In this document: positions 1 through 10,400 of the stretch, piece by piece | Layout: each line of letters starts with the position of its first letter | Position numbering within the stretch: position 1 is the stretch's first letter | DNA from: Strigomonas culicis | Taxonomy: Eukaryota; Euglenozoa; Kinetoplastea; Trypanosomatida; Trypanosomatidae | Assembly (NCBI GenBank): GCA_000482145.1 | Contig: AUXH01000160.1 | Span: forward strand, 1-33,357 | DNA length: 33,357 nt | Direction of reading: 5' to 3' | Notes under the pieces: generated by a model | The model's database searches: none | Told to the model about the DNA's origin: nothing | Seen by the model: the letters and a program-made list of their open reading frames with translations, nothing else | Made by a program: the position numbers and the translations under genes

Positions 1-61
1 TCCCTACCCTCCTCCTCTCTCTCTCTCTCTCTCTCTCTTGCTTTTCGTGTCGCTGTTGGAG
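1..61 (+). promoter_or_regulatory. Polypyrimidine tract and trans-splice acceptor for the first gene
   Basis: The window opens in a pyrimidine tract that becomes a run of about 12 CT dinucleotides (15-38). The first AG after it is at 60-61. This would place the spliced-leader junction about 30 bases before the ATG at 92, giving a short 5' UTR without an upstream ATG. Trypanosomatid trans-splicing normally uses the first AG after such a tract. The acceptor is inferred from sequence only. Confidence 0.65.
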
Positions 62-91
62 AAGCACCCGCAGCCTTTCATCTGTGCGACC

Positions 92-763
92 ATGTCCCAC
101 CCCCCGCAGAACGACAACAACCCGCGTGAGCTCATCCCGGAGCTGTGCCGCGAGTTCTACCGCCTCGGCTGGGCGACCGGCACCGGCGGCGGCATCTCCA
201 TCAAACAGGACGGCATCTACTACGTGGCGCCCAGCGGGGTGCAAAAGGAGCGGATCCGCCCGGAGGACGTGTTCGAGCTCGACGAGCGGCAGGAGGTGCG
301 CACGGGGAGCTGCCCGGTGCGCGCGGGGCTCAAGATCTCGGAGTGCACGCCGCTCTTCTTCAACGCCTACCGCATGCGCAACGCGGGGGCCTGCCTCCAC
401 TCCCACTCGCAGCATGTCGTGCTCGTCAGCATGCTGTGCGACAAGGAGTTCCGCATCTCGCACATTGAGATGATCAAGGGCATCCAGAACGCGGAGACGA
501 AAAAGGCGCTGGGCTACCGCGACACGCTTGTCGTGCCCATCATAGAGAACACGGACTTCGAGAAGGACCTCACCGCGTCGATGGCGGCCTGCATGGAGGC
601 ATACCCGCAGACCAACGCGGTGCTCGTGCGGCGCCACGGCATCTACGTCTGGGGCGACACGTGGCAGAAGGCGAAGGGCATGGCGGAGTGTCTGGAGTAC
701 CTGATGGAGCTCGCCATCCGCATGAAGCAGCTCGGCCTGCCGTGGACCCCGGAGGAGAAGTAA
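92..763 (+). CDS. mtnB: Methylthioribulose-1-phosphate dehydratase (APIP/MtnB type)
   Basis: This 223-residue protein belongs to the class II aldolase/adducin fold. The family dehydrates 5-methylthioribulose-1-phosphate in the cytosolic methionine salvage pathway, which recycles methylthioadenosine from polyamine synthesis. Visible signatures are the N-terminal [10 protein letters not shown] phosphate-binding stretch (about 29-38), Cys85 in SECTPLF, the zinc-binding HSH pair (His103 and His105), a probable catalytic Glu126 in HIEMIKG and a third zinc ligand His182 in RRHGIYVWG. The length matches the family. The start is the first ATG after the predicted splice acceptor; an in-frame extension to 38 would begin with TTG inside the pyrimidine tract and is rejected. 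The stop is TAA. All active-site residues I would look for are present, so the enzyme should be functional. Confidence 0.93.
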   Translation: MSHPPQNDNNPRELIPELCREFYRLGWATGTGGGISIKQDGIYYVAPSGVQKERIRPEDVFELDERQEVRTGSCPVRAGLKISECTPLFFNAYRMRNAGACLHSHSQHVVLVSMLCDKEFRISHIEMIKGIQNAETKKALGYRDTLVVPIIENTDFEKDLTASMAACMEAYPQTNAVLVRRHGIYVWGDTWQKAKGMAECLEYLMELAIRMKQLGLPWTPEEK

Positions 764-1143
764 ACGGCGTCAACACCAACGAGGGGTTCTCTAACACTAG
801 CAGCAGCGGTACTTAATGGAGAAACGGCAAAACAAAAGAAAGAAAGAACAAAAAACAGGCGTAAGAGTGTTTTCTCATTTTTCTCTCTCTTCCATCCATT
901 TTGATTAAATACTTAATAAAAAAAACATAATGCTCTTTTGTTTTTCATTTTCTCGATATTTTTAAAAAAAGAAACGTTTTTTTTTCTTGTTCTGAAAAAC
1001 TGAAGTGATTGTGCAATTGTCGATTTTTCTTTATGGAGGTAAATATGGGTGGCCAACAATGCTACTGTGTCTCTGCAAATGATCTGTCCTCTGTTCTCTT
1101 TTTTCTCTTCTTACCATTTTTCAACAGAACAACAGTAAGTAGT
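764..1143. other. Intergenic spacer / 3' UTR of mtnB
   Basis: AT-rich, with several T runs (for example around 978-986) and A runs (around 919-926). No gene is supported. A short T-rich open frame at 1009-1197 codes mostly for Phe, Leu and Ser and looks like translated spacer. Polyadenylation of the mtnB transcript probably falls here, upstream of the next pyrimidine tract. Confidence 0.6.
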
Positions 1144-1184
1144 CCCTTTTTTTTCTTCTTCTTTTCCTTTCTCGCTCTTATCAG
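1144..1184 (+). promoter_or_regulatory. Polypyrimidine tract and trans-splice acceptor for RPA1
   Basis: A nearly uninterrupted C/T tract (1144-1179) is followed by TATCAG, with the AG at 1183-1184. This gives a 48-base 5' UTR up to the ATG at 1233 with no upstream ATG. A second AG at 1189-1190 is an alternative. Confidence 0.65.
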
Positions 1185-1232
1185 TATCAGACACTAATTC
1201 TACCTATACATAAAGCCCATCACCCCCAGCCA

Positions 1233-2642
1233 ATGATCAACCAGCAGCCCGGTCAGCACCAGATCCAGCCCATCGACTCGCTCACGCCCTTCCTGGGCGG
1301 CAAGTGGTGGATCCGCGCGCGCGTGACGGACAAGACGGACGTGCGCACGTGGAACAAGCCAACCTCGCAGGGCAAGCTCTTCTCCTTCACCCTCATCGAC
1401 GAGTCCGCCGCGATCCGCGCGACGTGCTTCAACGACGCGGTTGACCTACTGGAGCCGCTGCTCGTCAACGGCCAGGTGTACTACTTCAGCGGCGGCCAGG
1501 TGAAGAACGCGAACCGCCGCTTCAGCAACGTGAACAACGAGTACGAGCTCGCCTTCGACCGCTCGTCGGAGGTCGTCCCCGCGCGCGGCGACGCGGCCGC
1601 GAGCAGTCTGCCGACGCAGCGCTACAACTTCGTGCCGGTGGAGCTGCTGAAGCAGCGCGAGGTCGGCTCGCTCGTCGACATCCTCGCCGTCGTCCTCCAC
1701 GTCGACGAGCTGGCGGCCATCACGCAGAAGTCCACCGGCCGCGAGCTGACGAAGCGCAACCTCAAGGTCGGCGACAGCAGCGCCGCGGTGGAGGTCACAC
1801 TCTGGAATGACGATGCGCGCGCCTGGAGCCACGCCCCCGGCACGGTGGTCGCGATGCGCCAGCTGAAGGTCGGCAGCTTCGATGGCGTCAGCCTCTCCAC
1901 GACCTTCCAGACGAAGGTGGACGTGAACCCCTCCGACATCAGCGCCGACGTGCGCAAGCTCGCGGACTGGTACGTGTCGACCGGCGGCAACAACGTCAAG
2001 TCGCTGTCGAACCAGGGCCGCGGCTCCATGGGCGGCGGCGGCGAGAACTACCGCGGCCGCAAGTACCTGGACGAGATCAACCAAGAGGGCCTCGGCCGCG
2101 GCGCCAAGGCCGACTTCGTCGACGTCCGCTGCGTGCCGGTGTACATGAAGCAGGACGCGCAGTGGTACGACGCGTGCCCGACGTGCAACAAGAAGGTCAC
2201 CGCGGAGGGTGCGCAGGGCGACCGGTTCCGCTGCGAGAAGTGCGACGCGACGGTCGTGCCGTCGCAGCGCTACCTCATCTCCATCCAGGTGACGGACAAC
2301 GTCTCCCTGGCGTGGCTGACGCTCTTCAACGAGGCGGGCGTCGAGTTCTTCGGCATGCCAGCCGCGGAGCTCAAGCAGCGCATGGCGGAGGACCCCGTGT
2401 ACCTCACCAAGCTCGCGCAGAGCCGCATGAACCGCCCGGTGCTGATGCGCCTGCGGGTGAAGGAGGACCTGAACCCGAACGCGATGCCGGGCGACGAGGG
2501 CGCGGACCGCCTGCGGCTGTCGGCCGTGCGGCTGACGGAGTTCATGCCGCTGCAGGGCGCCAGCGAGGAGACGCGCCGCACCCTCGCGCAGAACCTGCGC
2601 ACGGAGTGCGATGACCTGCTGAGCTGCATCGAGGCCTACTGA
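1233..2642 (+). CDS. RPA1: Replication protein A large subunit (RPA1, short trypanosomatid form)
   Basis: This 469-residue protein is the large subunit of the nuclear single-stranded-DNA-binding complex RPA, used in replication, repair and recombination. Three OB folds can be placed: DBD-A (about 12-125, beginning LTPFLGGKWWIRARV), DBD-B (about 135-255, beginning NFVPVELLKQREVGSLVDI) and DBD-C (about 285-465). DBD-C holds a zinc ribbon with Cys315, Cys318, Cys334 and Cys337. The protein begins almost at DBD-A, so the RPA70N protein-interaction domain of animals and yeast is absent. That is the known trypanosomatid arrangement and explains why it is shorter than the roughly 620-residue human protein. 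A glycine-rich linker (about 260-275) separates DBD-B and DBD-C. The start is the first ATG after the predicted acceptor; the stop is TGA. Confidence 0.96.
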   Translation: MINQQPGQHQIQPIDSLTPFLGGKWWIRARVTDKTDVRTWNKPTSQGKLFSFTLIDESAAIRATCFNDAVDLLEPLLVNGQVYYFSGGQVKNANRRFSNVNNEYELAFDRSSEVVPARGDAAASSLPTQRYNFVPVELLKQREVGSLVDILAVVLHVDELAAITQKSTGRELTKRNLKVGDSSAAVEVTLWNDDARAWSHAPGTVVAMRQLKVGSFDGVSLSTTFQTKVDVNPSDISADVRKLADWYVSTGGNNVKSLSNQGRGSMGGGGENYRGRKYLDEINQEGLGRGAKADFVDVRCVPVYMKQDAQWYDACPTCNKKVTAEGAQGDRFRCEKCDATVVPSQRYLISIQVTDNVSLAWLTLFNEAGVEFFGMPAAELKQRMAEDPVYLTKLAQSRMNRPVLMRLRVKEDLNPNAMPGDEGADRLRLSAVRLTEFMPLQGASEETRRTLAQNLRTECDDLLSCIEAY

Positions 2643-3130
2643 GCAGCCGAACAGAGAAGAGAAAGCAAGGAAAAAAAAAAGGTATACCCCTTTACTCATC
2701 GGTTGGATGCCATACTGGTTATCCATCCTTTTATCTACTTGATTATTATTATTATTATTATTTATTATTATCAGTTAGTATTTTTATACTACAATCATAG
2801 ACATCAACGAAAAGAAAGAAAGGAAAAAATCATAATAACCAGAGATCTTTACGCACCAAAAATCGTTCAATAGACAATAATAATTACATAATGATAATCA
2901 TAGTGCATATCAATCCATAGAAGCAATGCCCATGAGAAAAAGACAAGAAAAAAACAGATACATAAGTAAATAACAACGTATGTATTTCATCTATATGTAC
3001 GTCTTCAGAAAGCTATACTAATTGATTCTCTTTTTTTTTCTCTTGCTTCTTTTTTGCGTGCATTCAAACACTCTTTCTTCTAAAACAAACAAACAAACAA
3101 TGTTACCAAAGCAAAAAAAATTATTCTATA
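2643..3130. other. Intergenic spacer / 3' UTR of RPA1
   Basis: This is the largest spacer of the left half and is strongly AT-rich, with A-rich blocks (about 2669-2680, 2808-2828, 2936-2955). I see no conserved gene or tRNA-like fold in it. A short T-rich open frame at 3022-3279 is low-complexity and not supported. Confidence 0.6.
2742..2771. repeat. ATT trinucleotide microsatellite
   Basis: About ten near-perfect copies of ATT, with one extra T interrupting the run. It lies about 100 bases after the RPA1 stop, in the presumed 3' UTR. It is a simple slippage repeat. Confidence 0.9.
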
Positions 3131-3220
3131 CTTTTTTTCCTGTTTGTATTTTCCTTTTCCTTCATTTTTCTCTCTCTCTCCCTCCCTCTCTTTGCATCAA
3201 TTACCTTTGTCTTTTCCAAG
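3131..3220 (+). promoter_or_regulatory. Long polypyrimidine tract and trans-splice acceptor for the small mitochondrial protein
   Basis: A tract of almost 90 bases, mostly C/T, includes a CT-repeat core (about 3167-3190) and ends at AG 3219-3220. No ATG lies between this AG and the ATG at 3354. A second, weaker C/T stretch ends at AG 3350-3351, so acceptor use could vary. Confidence 0.6.
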
Positions 3221-3353
3221 CCTTCATACCTATAGAACACCAGAAAGAAACCGTAAGACAAACAGACAGCGATCGGTAGAGGATTCACTTCAAAGAATAC
3301 GTGTATCTTTCCACATTGCTGTGCCTCTCTTGCCCTCCCACACTGAAACAGAA

Positions 3354-3923
3354 ATGCAGTGTAGAACCGTCCGCCGTGTCACGGCCGCCGCCGGCTTGCT
3401 GTCCTGCTCGCACCCCGCTTCTCTCTTCAGCACGCATCAGCTCTATAGCCCTGCAGTGCGAGCGACCGCCGCGGCCGCGGCGGCCCCCTCCCTCGTAGCC
3501 TCCACCACCGCCGCCGCCTCGGCGCTGCGGACGGCGGTGCGCACCCAGCACAGCTGGGCAGCCACACGGGTGCTCCAGCAGCAGCGGCAGCAGCCGAACA
3601 ACCCCAGTGCGGACCCGACGGCCGCGGCCAGCTCTGGGCAAGGGACTGCGCTGGACGTGGCGACGCAGGTGAACCAGCTGAAGCGGCTGCACCAGCAGCA
3701 GAGCCCCGCGCACGGGGACCGCCGCCAGGTCGAGGCCGACGCGTGGGCGCTGCTGAACTCGCTGCAGGACGAGCAGATCAACACGGCCGAGGGAAAGGCC
3801 GTCGCGCTGCTGCTCAACGCGTGGGCGTACTTTGCGAAGTTCTGGGAGAACGGCAAGGACGGGCCTGCCGGGGCCGCGGCGGGCAGCAGCGCCAGTGGCT
3901 ACGAGGAAGGTGACAATAAGTAA
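3354..3923 (+). CDS. Conserved-type small protein, probably mitochondrial, function unknown
   Basis: This 189-residue protein has an N-terminus rich in Ala, Arg, Ser and Thr with no acidic residues for about the first 75 positions, which fits a mitochondrial presequence. A low-complexity Gln/Ala/Pro section follows. The C-terminal third looks like the conserved core: a helical segment around ADAWALLNSLQ, then AVALLLNAWAYFAKFW, a run of about 16 mostly hydrophobic residues that could be one membrane helix, and a Gly/Ala-rich tail. I do not recognise the family. A supernumerary subunit of an inner-membrane respiratory or ATP synthase complex is possible, but this rests only on size, presequence and the single hydrophobic helix. 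The chosen ATG is the first after the pyrimidine tract; the frame is open further upstream but without a credible ATG. Confidence 0.72.
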   Translation: MQCRTVRRVTAAAGLLSCSHPASLFSTHQLYSPAVRATAAAAAAPSLVASTTAAASALRTAVRTQHSWAATRVLQQQRQQPNNPSADPTAAASSGQGTALDVATQVNQLKRLHQQQSPAHGDRRQVEADAWALLNSLQDEQINTAEGKAVALLLNAWAYFAKFWENGKDGPAGAAAGSSASGYEEGDNK

Positions 3924-4263
3924 GGTGAGCACACATGCGCGGCGGGCTGCCATAGGGGCCGCCATCACATCAGAAATACAAATCACACAGATGCGAAGAA
4001 CAGAAGCAGCAAAACCCAAAAGGAAGAGAAACGAAGCGATAAAAGGAAATTTTGTCCAGTTATAAAAGGAAAAGGAGGAGACAAGCAGTTTGCAATTCTC
4101 TTCCTCCTTTTATGTGTGCGTCTTACTCTCTGTTAGACCGAATGTATCATCGCTGTTGTCCACTTATCTTTACGTTTTCTCTTTATTTATGCTGTCACCC
4201 CTTTATTATTTCTTATTCAGTGTTTCTCTTCTTCCTTGCATTATCTATATTTATATTTGTATA
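3924..4263. other. Intergenic spacer / 3' UTR
   Basis: After an A-rich stretch near 4010-4080 the spacer becomes T-rich. Several overlapping open frames (4052-4424) code mainly for Phe, Leu, Ser and Tyr and are low-complexity artefacts. No gene is supported. Confidence 0.6.
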
Positions 4264-4346
4264 TCTTTTCCCCCTACTTTTTTTTTCTATTTTTTATTCT
4301 CTCTCTCACTCTCTCCCGCTCTCTCCTTTTTTTTTTCATTGAAAAG
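4264..4346 (+). promoter_or_regulatory. Polypyrimidine tract and trans-splice acceptor for the 2269-residue protein
   Basis: Long C/T tract ending at AG 4345-4346. No ATG occurs between this AG and the ATG at 4438, which supports 4438 as the translation start. A further short T tract ends at AG 4372-4373 and is an alternative acceptor. Confidence 0.6.
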
Positions 4347-4437
4347 CAAAAGAGCCTGGTCTTTTTTCTTGTTAGTACATTGGAAAAAGGCTTAGATAAC
4401 CTCTATTTACATAGATCTATTTAGTATTTCAACCGAA

Positions 4438-7400
4438 ATGAAGCACAACTGGCCGCTTGTGGAGCGGCTCCTCCACGGTTGCCCTTGCCACGAGGCAGGC
4501 CGCAGCCAACATCAGTGCCTGCGCCCTCGTGTGGCGGCGACCGTTTTATGTGTTTCTAGCGCGCCACTCGCACCCTTCACTACGGTGCGCCGCGCAGCAC
4601 GCTCATGGGCCTCCGTAGCACCAGCGACACATCCTGCTGCCTCGGAGCTGGTTGCTGCTGCCCCCCTCTTGACGCCACATCGTTTGCTGAGCTGCTCCAC
4701 CGTCGTGCGCGATGCGCAGCACCGGAGGCGGCAGCAGAAGGGAGGCCGCGGCGCTGCCAACCAAAAGAGCAGCCATGGCGGCGGCAGACGACCACAGACG
4801 ACGCATCCACTGCGCTCCTCACCTCACGCGAACGGTCGAGAAGTGAATCACAAGAAGCAACCTTTCCAGAGTATTAATAAAAACCATAGTAAGCATCAGC
4901 AGCCGAAGAGCAAGATGACGCTCATTCGTCTCCTGCGGTTACATCCCATCCTCAAGGAAAACTATCTGACGCTGCAGCGGAGCGCGCACGTCGCTCTGCG
5001 CTTCGAGGCGATGTGCCTGGAGGCGCTGGAGACCTCCCAGCTACTGCAGCGCATGGCGTCCGCCGCTGCGGAGGCGACGGAGGACACGCCGCCTGCGGCG
5101 CCAAAGCGCTTTTCCTCTCTCTCTGAACGAAAGGAGATGGCCTGGTTGACCATTGGCACCTCCGAGCCACCGCCGGCCACGAGCCGCGCGGGCCCCGCTG
5201 GCAAGACGCCCCAGCCGCCGGCGCTGACGCTCCTGCTGCCGCTGCATGTCATCGAGTGTCTGCAGTCGCCGGTCGCGGTGCCGCCCCTCACCATCGGTGA
5301 GGTCTTCCAGGACGTGTTTGGGGACCAACGCGGCGAGGAACAGGCGACCCCTGCGGCAGCTGGTCACGACAGTGATGCGGCAGCCGACAGCGGCGGCACC
5401 GCCATGCCGGCGATGGCGGCGTGGGAGGCGCACTTTGGCGCCGCCGCGCACAGCCCTGCAGACGGCTTGGCTGCGTCCCCGTTGAATGCCTTCGCCGACG
5501 CCTGCCAACGCGAGGAGCGCCACAAGAGTCCCTCCAGTGGGCCTCACGGGGTGGCGCAGGAGACGCCGGCGTACGCCAGCCACGCGAAGGTGCAGCGCGA
5601 CCGCGCGGAGGCGGAGGTGCAGCTCCTACAGGACGTGCTGCAGCTTTTACAAACGGTTGCCTTCTTCAAGTGGGAAGGGCACGAGGCGCAGCTGCTGGCT
5701 GCCGCTCCCGCCAAGGACGCCGAGGCCCCGGCGTCCGCTGTGTGGGCAGCGCTACAACACCTCGTCGAGCTACACGAGAAGCTGCAGGAGACCGAGGGCG
5801 CAGAGCCGCCACCCGGCGAGGCCGCCGCCACCACCGCCTCCCTCGCCGCGCGGCTGGCGCACAAGAAGGACCTGCTGAAGACGGCGCATGAGGTTCTGAG
5901 CACCGTGGTGACAAGGGTGGATAAGCTGGAGCGTCTCCCGTCGCTCCCCATGGCGGACGGGAAGGAGGGAGCTGCTGCGGCAGAGGCGGACCCCGCGATG
6001 CGTGCGGCGGTCCTTCGCCCTCACTATCACACCCATGCGCTCAATCTTTTGTTCCGGATCGGGTTCCAGTACGTGCTGCACCGCTGGCGCCACCTGCGCG
6101 CTGCCGCGGACCGCGCCGCCTTCTTCCACCTGGCCTCCCTCCCCTTCTTCACGAGCGACCTGGCAGGCTCGACCGCGCTCTGCCTCTGGTACCTCTACCT
6201 GGAGGCGCGGCTGAACCCCACGCACGTGCTGCCCTTCACCGCCGCAGCGCCCCCCGGCGGCCAGCAGCAGCAGCAGCGGTTGGCGAAGCCGCAGGGGGTT
6301 GACCCGGCGGCCCTGGCCGCGCAGAGCAGCGTGGGCGAGCGCAGCCCGTCGCTGGTGGAGCAGCTGCGGCTGCTGGGCTGGCCCACGCTGCTGGACCGCG
6401 ACGCGGCGCTCGTGCGGCGCGCGCTCGCGCCCATCGCGGCGCACCTGCAGCGGCCGCGCCCGGCGGCCGCCCATGCCGCCCCACCCGCGGGCTCGCCGCT
6501 GCGGGAGCTGCTGGCGGTGCTGCACAGCACGGAGAGGAAGCAGCGGCTCGCGTACGAGCTGCTGTACCTCTTCTTCTACCTGCCGTACGCCCGGATGGTG
6601 TACGACGCCACACCGGCGGGTCGTCCGGCGGAGGTCCCTGCGGCTCTGTGCGTGACTGCGGCGGAGGACGCACCCGCGCGCCCGCTGCGGGAGGGCTGCA
6701 GCCTCTTCGCGGCGCCGACCGCGCCGCAGCTCGCCGCGCTGCCCGCCTCGCTCCGGCGGGCCTACGGCGGCCGCGTGAGCATGCTGCTCGCCTACGCGTG
6801 TGACATCAGCACCTTCGTCGCCGAGCGCTACCGCCACCGCCCGGCCGTGCGCCAGACGTGGCTGCTGCTGGCGGCGGCTGGGGCCGAGGGCGGCGGCCGC
6901 GCGGCGCCGGGCGCGGGGGAGGCCTACGTGGCGGACCTGCAGCAACACCTGCAGGCGCAGCAGCGGGCCGAGCAGGCGGAGGCGGCGCGCGCGCAACAGC
7001 GGCCGCAGCAGACACCGGCCCCACCCCCGCCGCTGCTTCTCTCCCGCCTCGCCTTTCTGACGCTGGCGCCGGCGCTGGCCGTCTGCTGGCCGCGGCACCT
7101 CTCGAAGCGCCGCTCGCTCCTCGTCTGGGGGCACTTCAAGGCCGCCTGGGGCCCGGTCTGTCTGCAGGCCCTGCTGCCCCCGCGCGCGGCACAGGGCGCG
7201 GACGCGGCGTACACCTCCTTCGCGTGGCTCTTCTTCCAGCTGGTGGGCCGCGCGCCGGGCGAGGACGCGGACACCACCGCACGCGTGCGGCGGTACCTGC
7301 TGGAGCAGACGAAACGTGAGCTCGAGGCCTTCCCGGACGCGCTCTTCCGAGCGGCGGATGACACCGCGCCCGCGCCGCGGGTGCCGGCGCAGCAGCACCA

Positions 7401-10400
7401 GGCGGTGGCGGCGCTGCTGGAGCTGGGCGCGCTCGCCGCCTTTCTATTGGCCGCCGAGGCGTACCGAGGCGGCGGCCCCTCCGCCGCTACGCCGGCCGTC
7501 CGCGGCGCGTATGCCTCCTGCGTCACCGCGCTGCTCGTCCAGTGGTCGAAGGCAGAGCCGCCGCCGCCGCCGCCGCAGGGACCGGGGGACCTGGCGGTGA
7601 ACGCGGAGGGGCGGCACCACCCTCCAAGCAGCGCCGCTGCCGCGGGCGGCGGGCTCCAGCTACTGCTGGCGCACTGGCCGCTCGCCACCAGCGCTGCGCA
7701 CGCTGACAGGCCTCCTAGCGAGGAAGGTCTGGCACAGCCGGAGTGGGTCGCCTTCCACCGTCTCTTCGCGGACGTGGCGGCAAAGACGTGCTTCACGCCG
7801 TCCCAGTACTACACTCTGGTCGAGCACGCACATCGGCAGCAGACGCAGACGGCGCAGGAGCATGAAGCGGGAGAGGAGGAGTACAACCTCCAGGAGCCGC
7901 ACCCTGCTACTGAGACGGCGGCGGGGGCACCCCGCAGCGACAGCGATTCGTTGAAAAAGGATCTCCAGAAAGGGGAGGCAGGGAAACGGCAGAAGGGTAC
8001 GCGTGCGGCGGGAGATGCCATCGGGAACGCCATGCTGCGCCACTGGTACACCGCCCTGGAGGCCGAGGAGGCGCGGTCGGCCCTCTTCGTCTTTCCCTCC
8101 TTCGTGAGCATCTACATGAGCTGTACGAACATCCGCCTCGAGCGGCAGCAGCAGACCCCTCCGCCGAGCGCGCCGCCGGATGGGTCCGCCGCCGCGCCGT
8201 GCTGGTCACCGAGGGAGCTCGCGGTGCTGCTGCGGGTGCTCAGCACGCTGCAGGCGCGCCGCGGTCTGCTGTGGAGCGGCACGACCGTGTGGGAGCACTT
8301 CGTGGGCTCGGTCCTCACCCATACGGCATCGCAGCACAGCGCCATGGCAGCGGCGGAGGGCGCCAAGGCCGGCAAGGCGCCGGAAGAGCAGCGGCGGCGG
8401 GTGCAGGCCGGGCTGGACGCGCTGCGGCAGAGCATACGCGAGGCGCTCTTCTATTACGGTTCCGGGACGGCTGCCGACGGCAAGGATGCAGCAGATGACG
8501 CGCTGGGGCGGCTGGTGCCGCTGTTGCTTCACGCGGTCTTCATCCAGTTTGTCACGATGGAGGAGGTGGACGATATGCTGCATCGGTACGCGCGGCGGCG
8601 GGACGGCGCGGCGGGCCACCCGGCCCTCTCCGGTGACGCGTACCTGCGGCATCTGACGCGCGCGCTCCAGCGGGAGCCGCACACGAAGATGGTCGCGAGT
8701 GCGCTGCTCGCGCGGCGCTTCGCTCTTATCCAGACAGAGGGCGGCGCGTGGCCGCCGCCGCACCCTCACGCGGAGGCGCCGGCATCGCCGTCAGACGGCA
8801 CGGACGACCTTTCCGGCAGTCCCGACACCGCCCTGGACGCGCGTGGCGGTGTGCCGCTCTTGAAACAAGTGGATCTGTTCCTTCTGGCGCTGCTGTATGC
8901 CTTTGCGAGCGTTCACACGACGCCGGCGGCGCCGTCGCCCACCCGCGGCGCGCACCCTCAGCACCACCACAGCGTCTCCCTCGTGTCCCTGCTGGACACC
9001 ACCGCTCCCGCCGATGCGAAGACCGAAAGCAGCAGCGCCAACGTGCACAGCAACTCCTACACCAACCTCAAGATTCTGGAGGAGAACCGCCAGTACGGCG
9101 AGCTTTTCTGCTTGACAGCTCTCATCCACTTGACGATGGGCGGCGGCGCGGCCGAGGCGGTGGACAGCGTACACCATCGCTCGCTACCCGAGGCCGCTCC
9201 GGAGGATCTGTTTGAGAAGGGCAAGGAGGCCCTCAGACGGCAGTGGGCAGCCCATCAGCACGCGGTGGCCTCGTCTCCGGCGGCGTTTCGGCTGCTCCTC
9301 TATACACTCGTGACAACGTGTGTGCGGGACTACTTCCTGCAGGGGCGCCGTGCAGCGCGCAGCCGCCGCCCGTCGGCCAGCCAGCCGGCAGGGGCGGCGA
9401 GCGACAGCACGGCGGCCGCCACAGCCCCCGTCTACGCCATCTACGACCGCTACTTTGTGGACTCTTTCTTCTTCTTCTACACGACGTGTGTACAGACACT
9501 CGAGGCGCGTGGCGCCAGCTCCGGGGAGGCGGGCGCACCCCCGGTGCGGCTGCCGCTGTGGCGCACCTCCTCTTTCACCGACTGCCCGCTCCCGCCCAGC
9601 CCCCCCCTTGACACGCTCGAGGAGGCGCGGCGGCGAGTGGAGCAGCAACGGTGCGGCGAGGGCGCGGCGGACCACACCGCCGGCGCTGATCCTTCCGCCG
9701 CTTCTTCGCTGTCGGAGGTGCGCAGGACCTGCCGCGCCTGGTATGCCTTCCTCTGCTCCCAGTTTCTCCTCTCCCTGCAGCACACCATCTCGACGCCGAC
9801 GAAGGGTGTGGACCAGTACCACCCCCACCACCACCGCCACAGCGGCGCGGACGGCAGCTACGGCGCGACCGCCGACCGCACCGTGCCGAGCACCTTTTTT
9901 CTTCCCCCCGTGGCCACTGCGGGTGGCGGCCCGCTCCGCTCCGTGCACCAGCTGCTCCTCTTCTCGCACTACGTGTGCGGCCTGCGGGCCGTCGAGCGGA
10001 CCGCGCTGGTGGCACTGCAGTGGCCGAGCATCGCGACCCACACGCTCGCCACGCTGCTGCAGCGCGCGGCGAGCGACCGGCGCCTGCTGTACCGCCACCT
10101 GGACACCGTCCTGTCGCTCTTCCTGCTGCTCTCGCCTTCCGCGGAGAGCAGCGCGGACCCGGACGCGGGTGGTGGTGGTGGTGGTGGTGGCAGCGGCAGC
10201 AGCGGCGCGCCTGTGTGGATACAGCTGCCGAGTGTTTTCTGTACGTTCATCAAGGACTCCCGCGATGTGCTCTCACTTGACGAGCTGCAGCGCTGCCTGC
10301 GCGTGCTCTACTGGAACACGCTCGACTATCAGCGGCACCAGCAGCAGCTGCTGCCGCCGTCGGCCGCGCGGCCGCCACCGCCGCCGCCCTACGGACAGCG

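Noticed and set aside
1446..2726. Antisense 426-codon frame opposite RPA1, and a 586-codon one opposite PCH2 (11594-13354)
   Set aside because: Compositional shadows of high-GC coding sequence. No domains, and the polarity is against the single-strand gene cluster.
3919..3935. A GTGAG-like 5' splice-site pattern right after a stop codon, suggesting a cis-intron
   Set aside because: Cis-introns are extremely rare in trypanosomatids. The reading frame ends cleanly and no continuing exon was seen.
4052..4424. Short open frames rich in Phe, Leu, Ser and Tyr in the spacers (also 1009-1197, 3022-3279, 11178-11549, 16465-16752, 18043-18523)
   Set aside because: They are translations of T-rich polypyrimidine spacers. 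Some look like membrane helices only because TTT/CTT codons encode hydrophobic residues.
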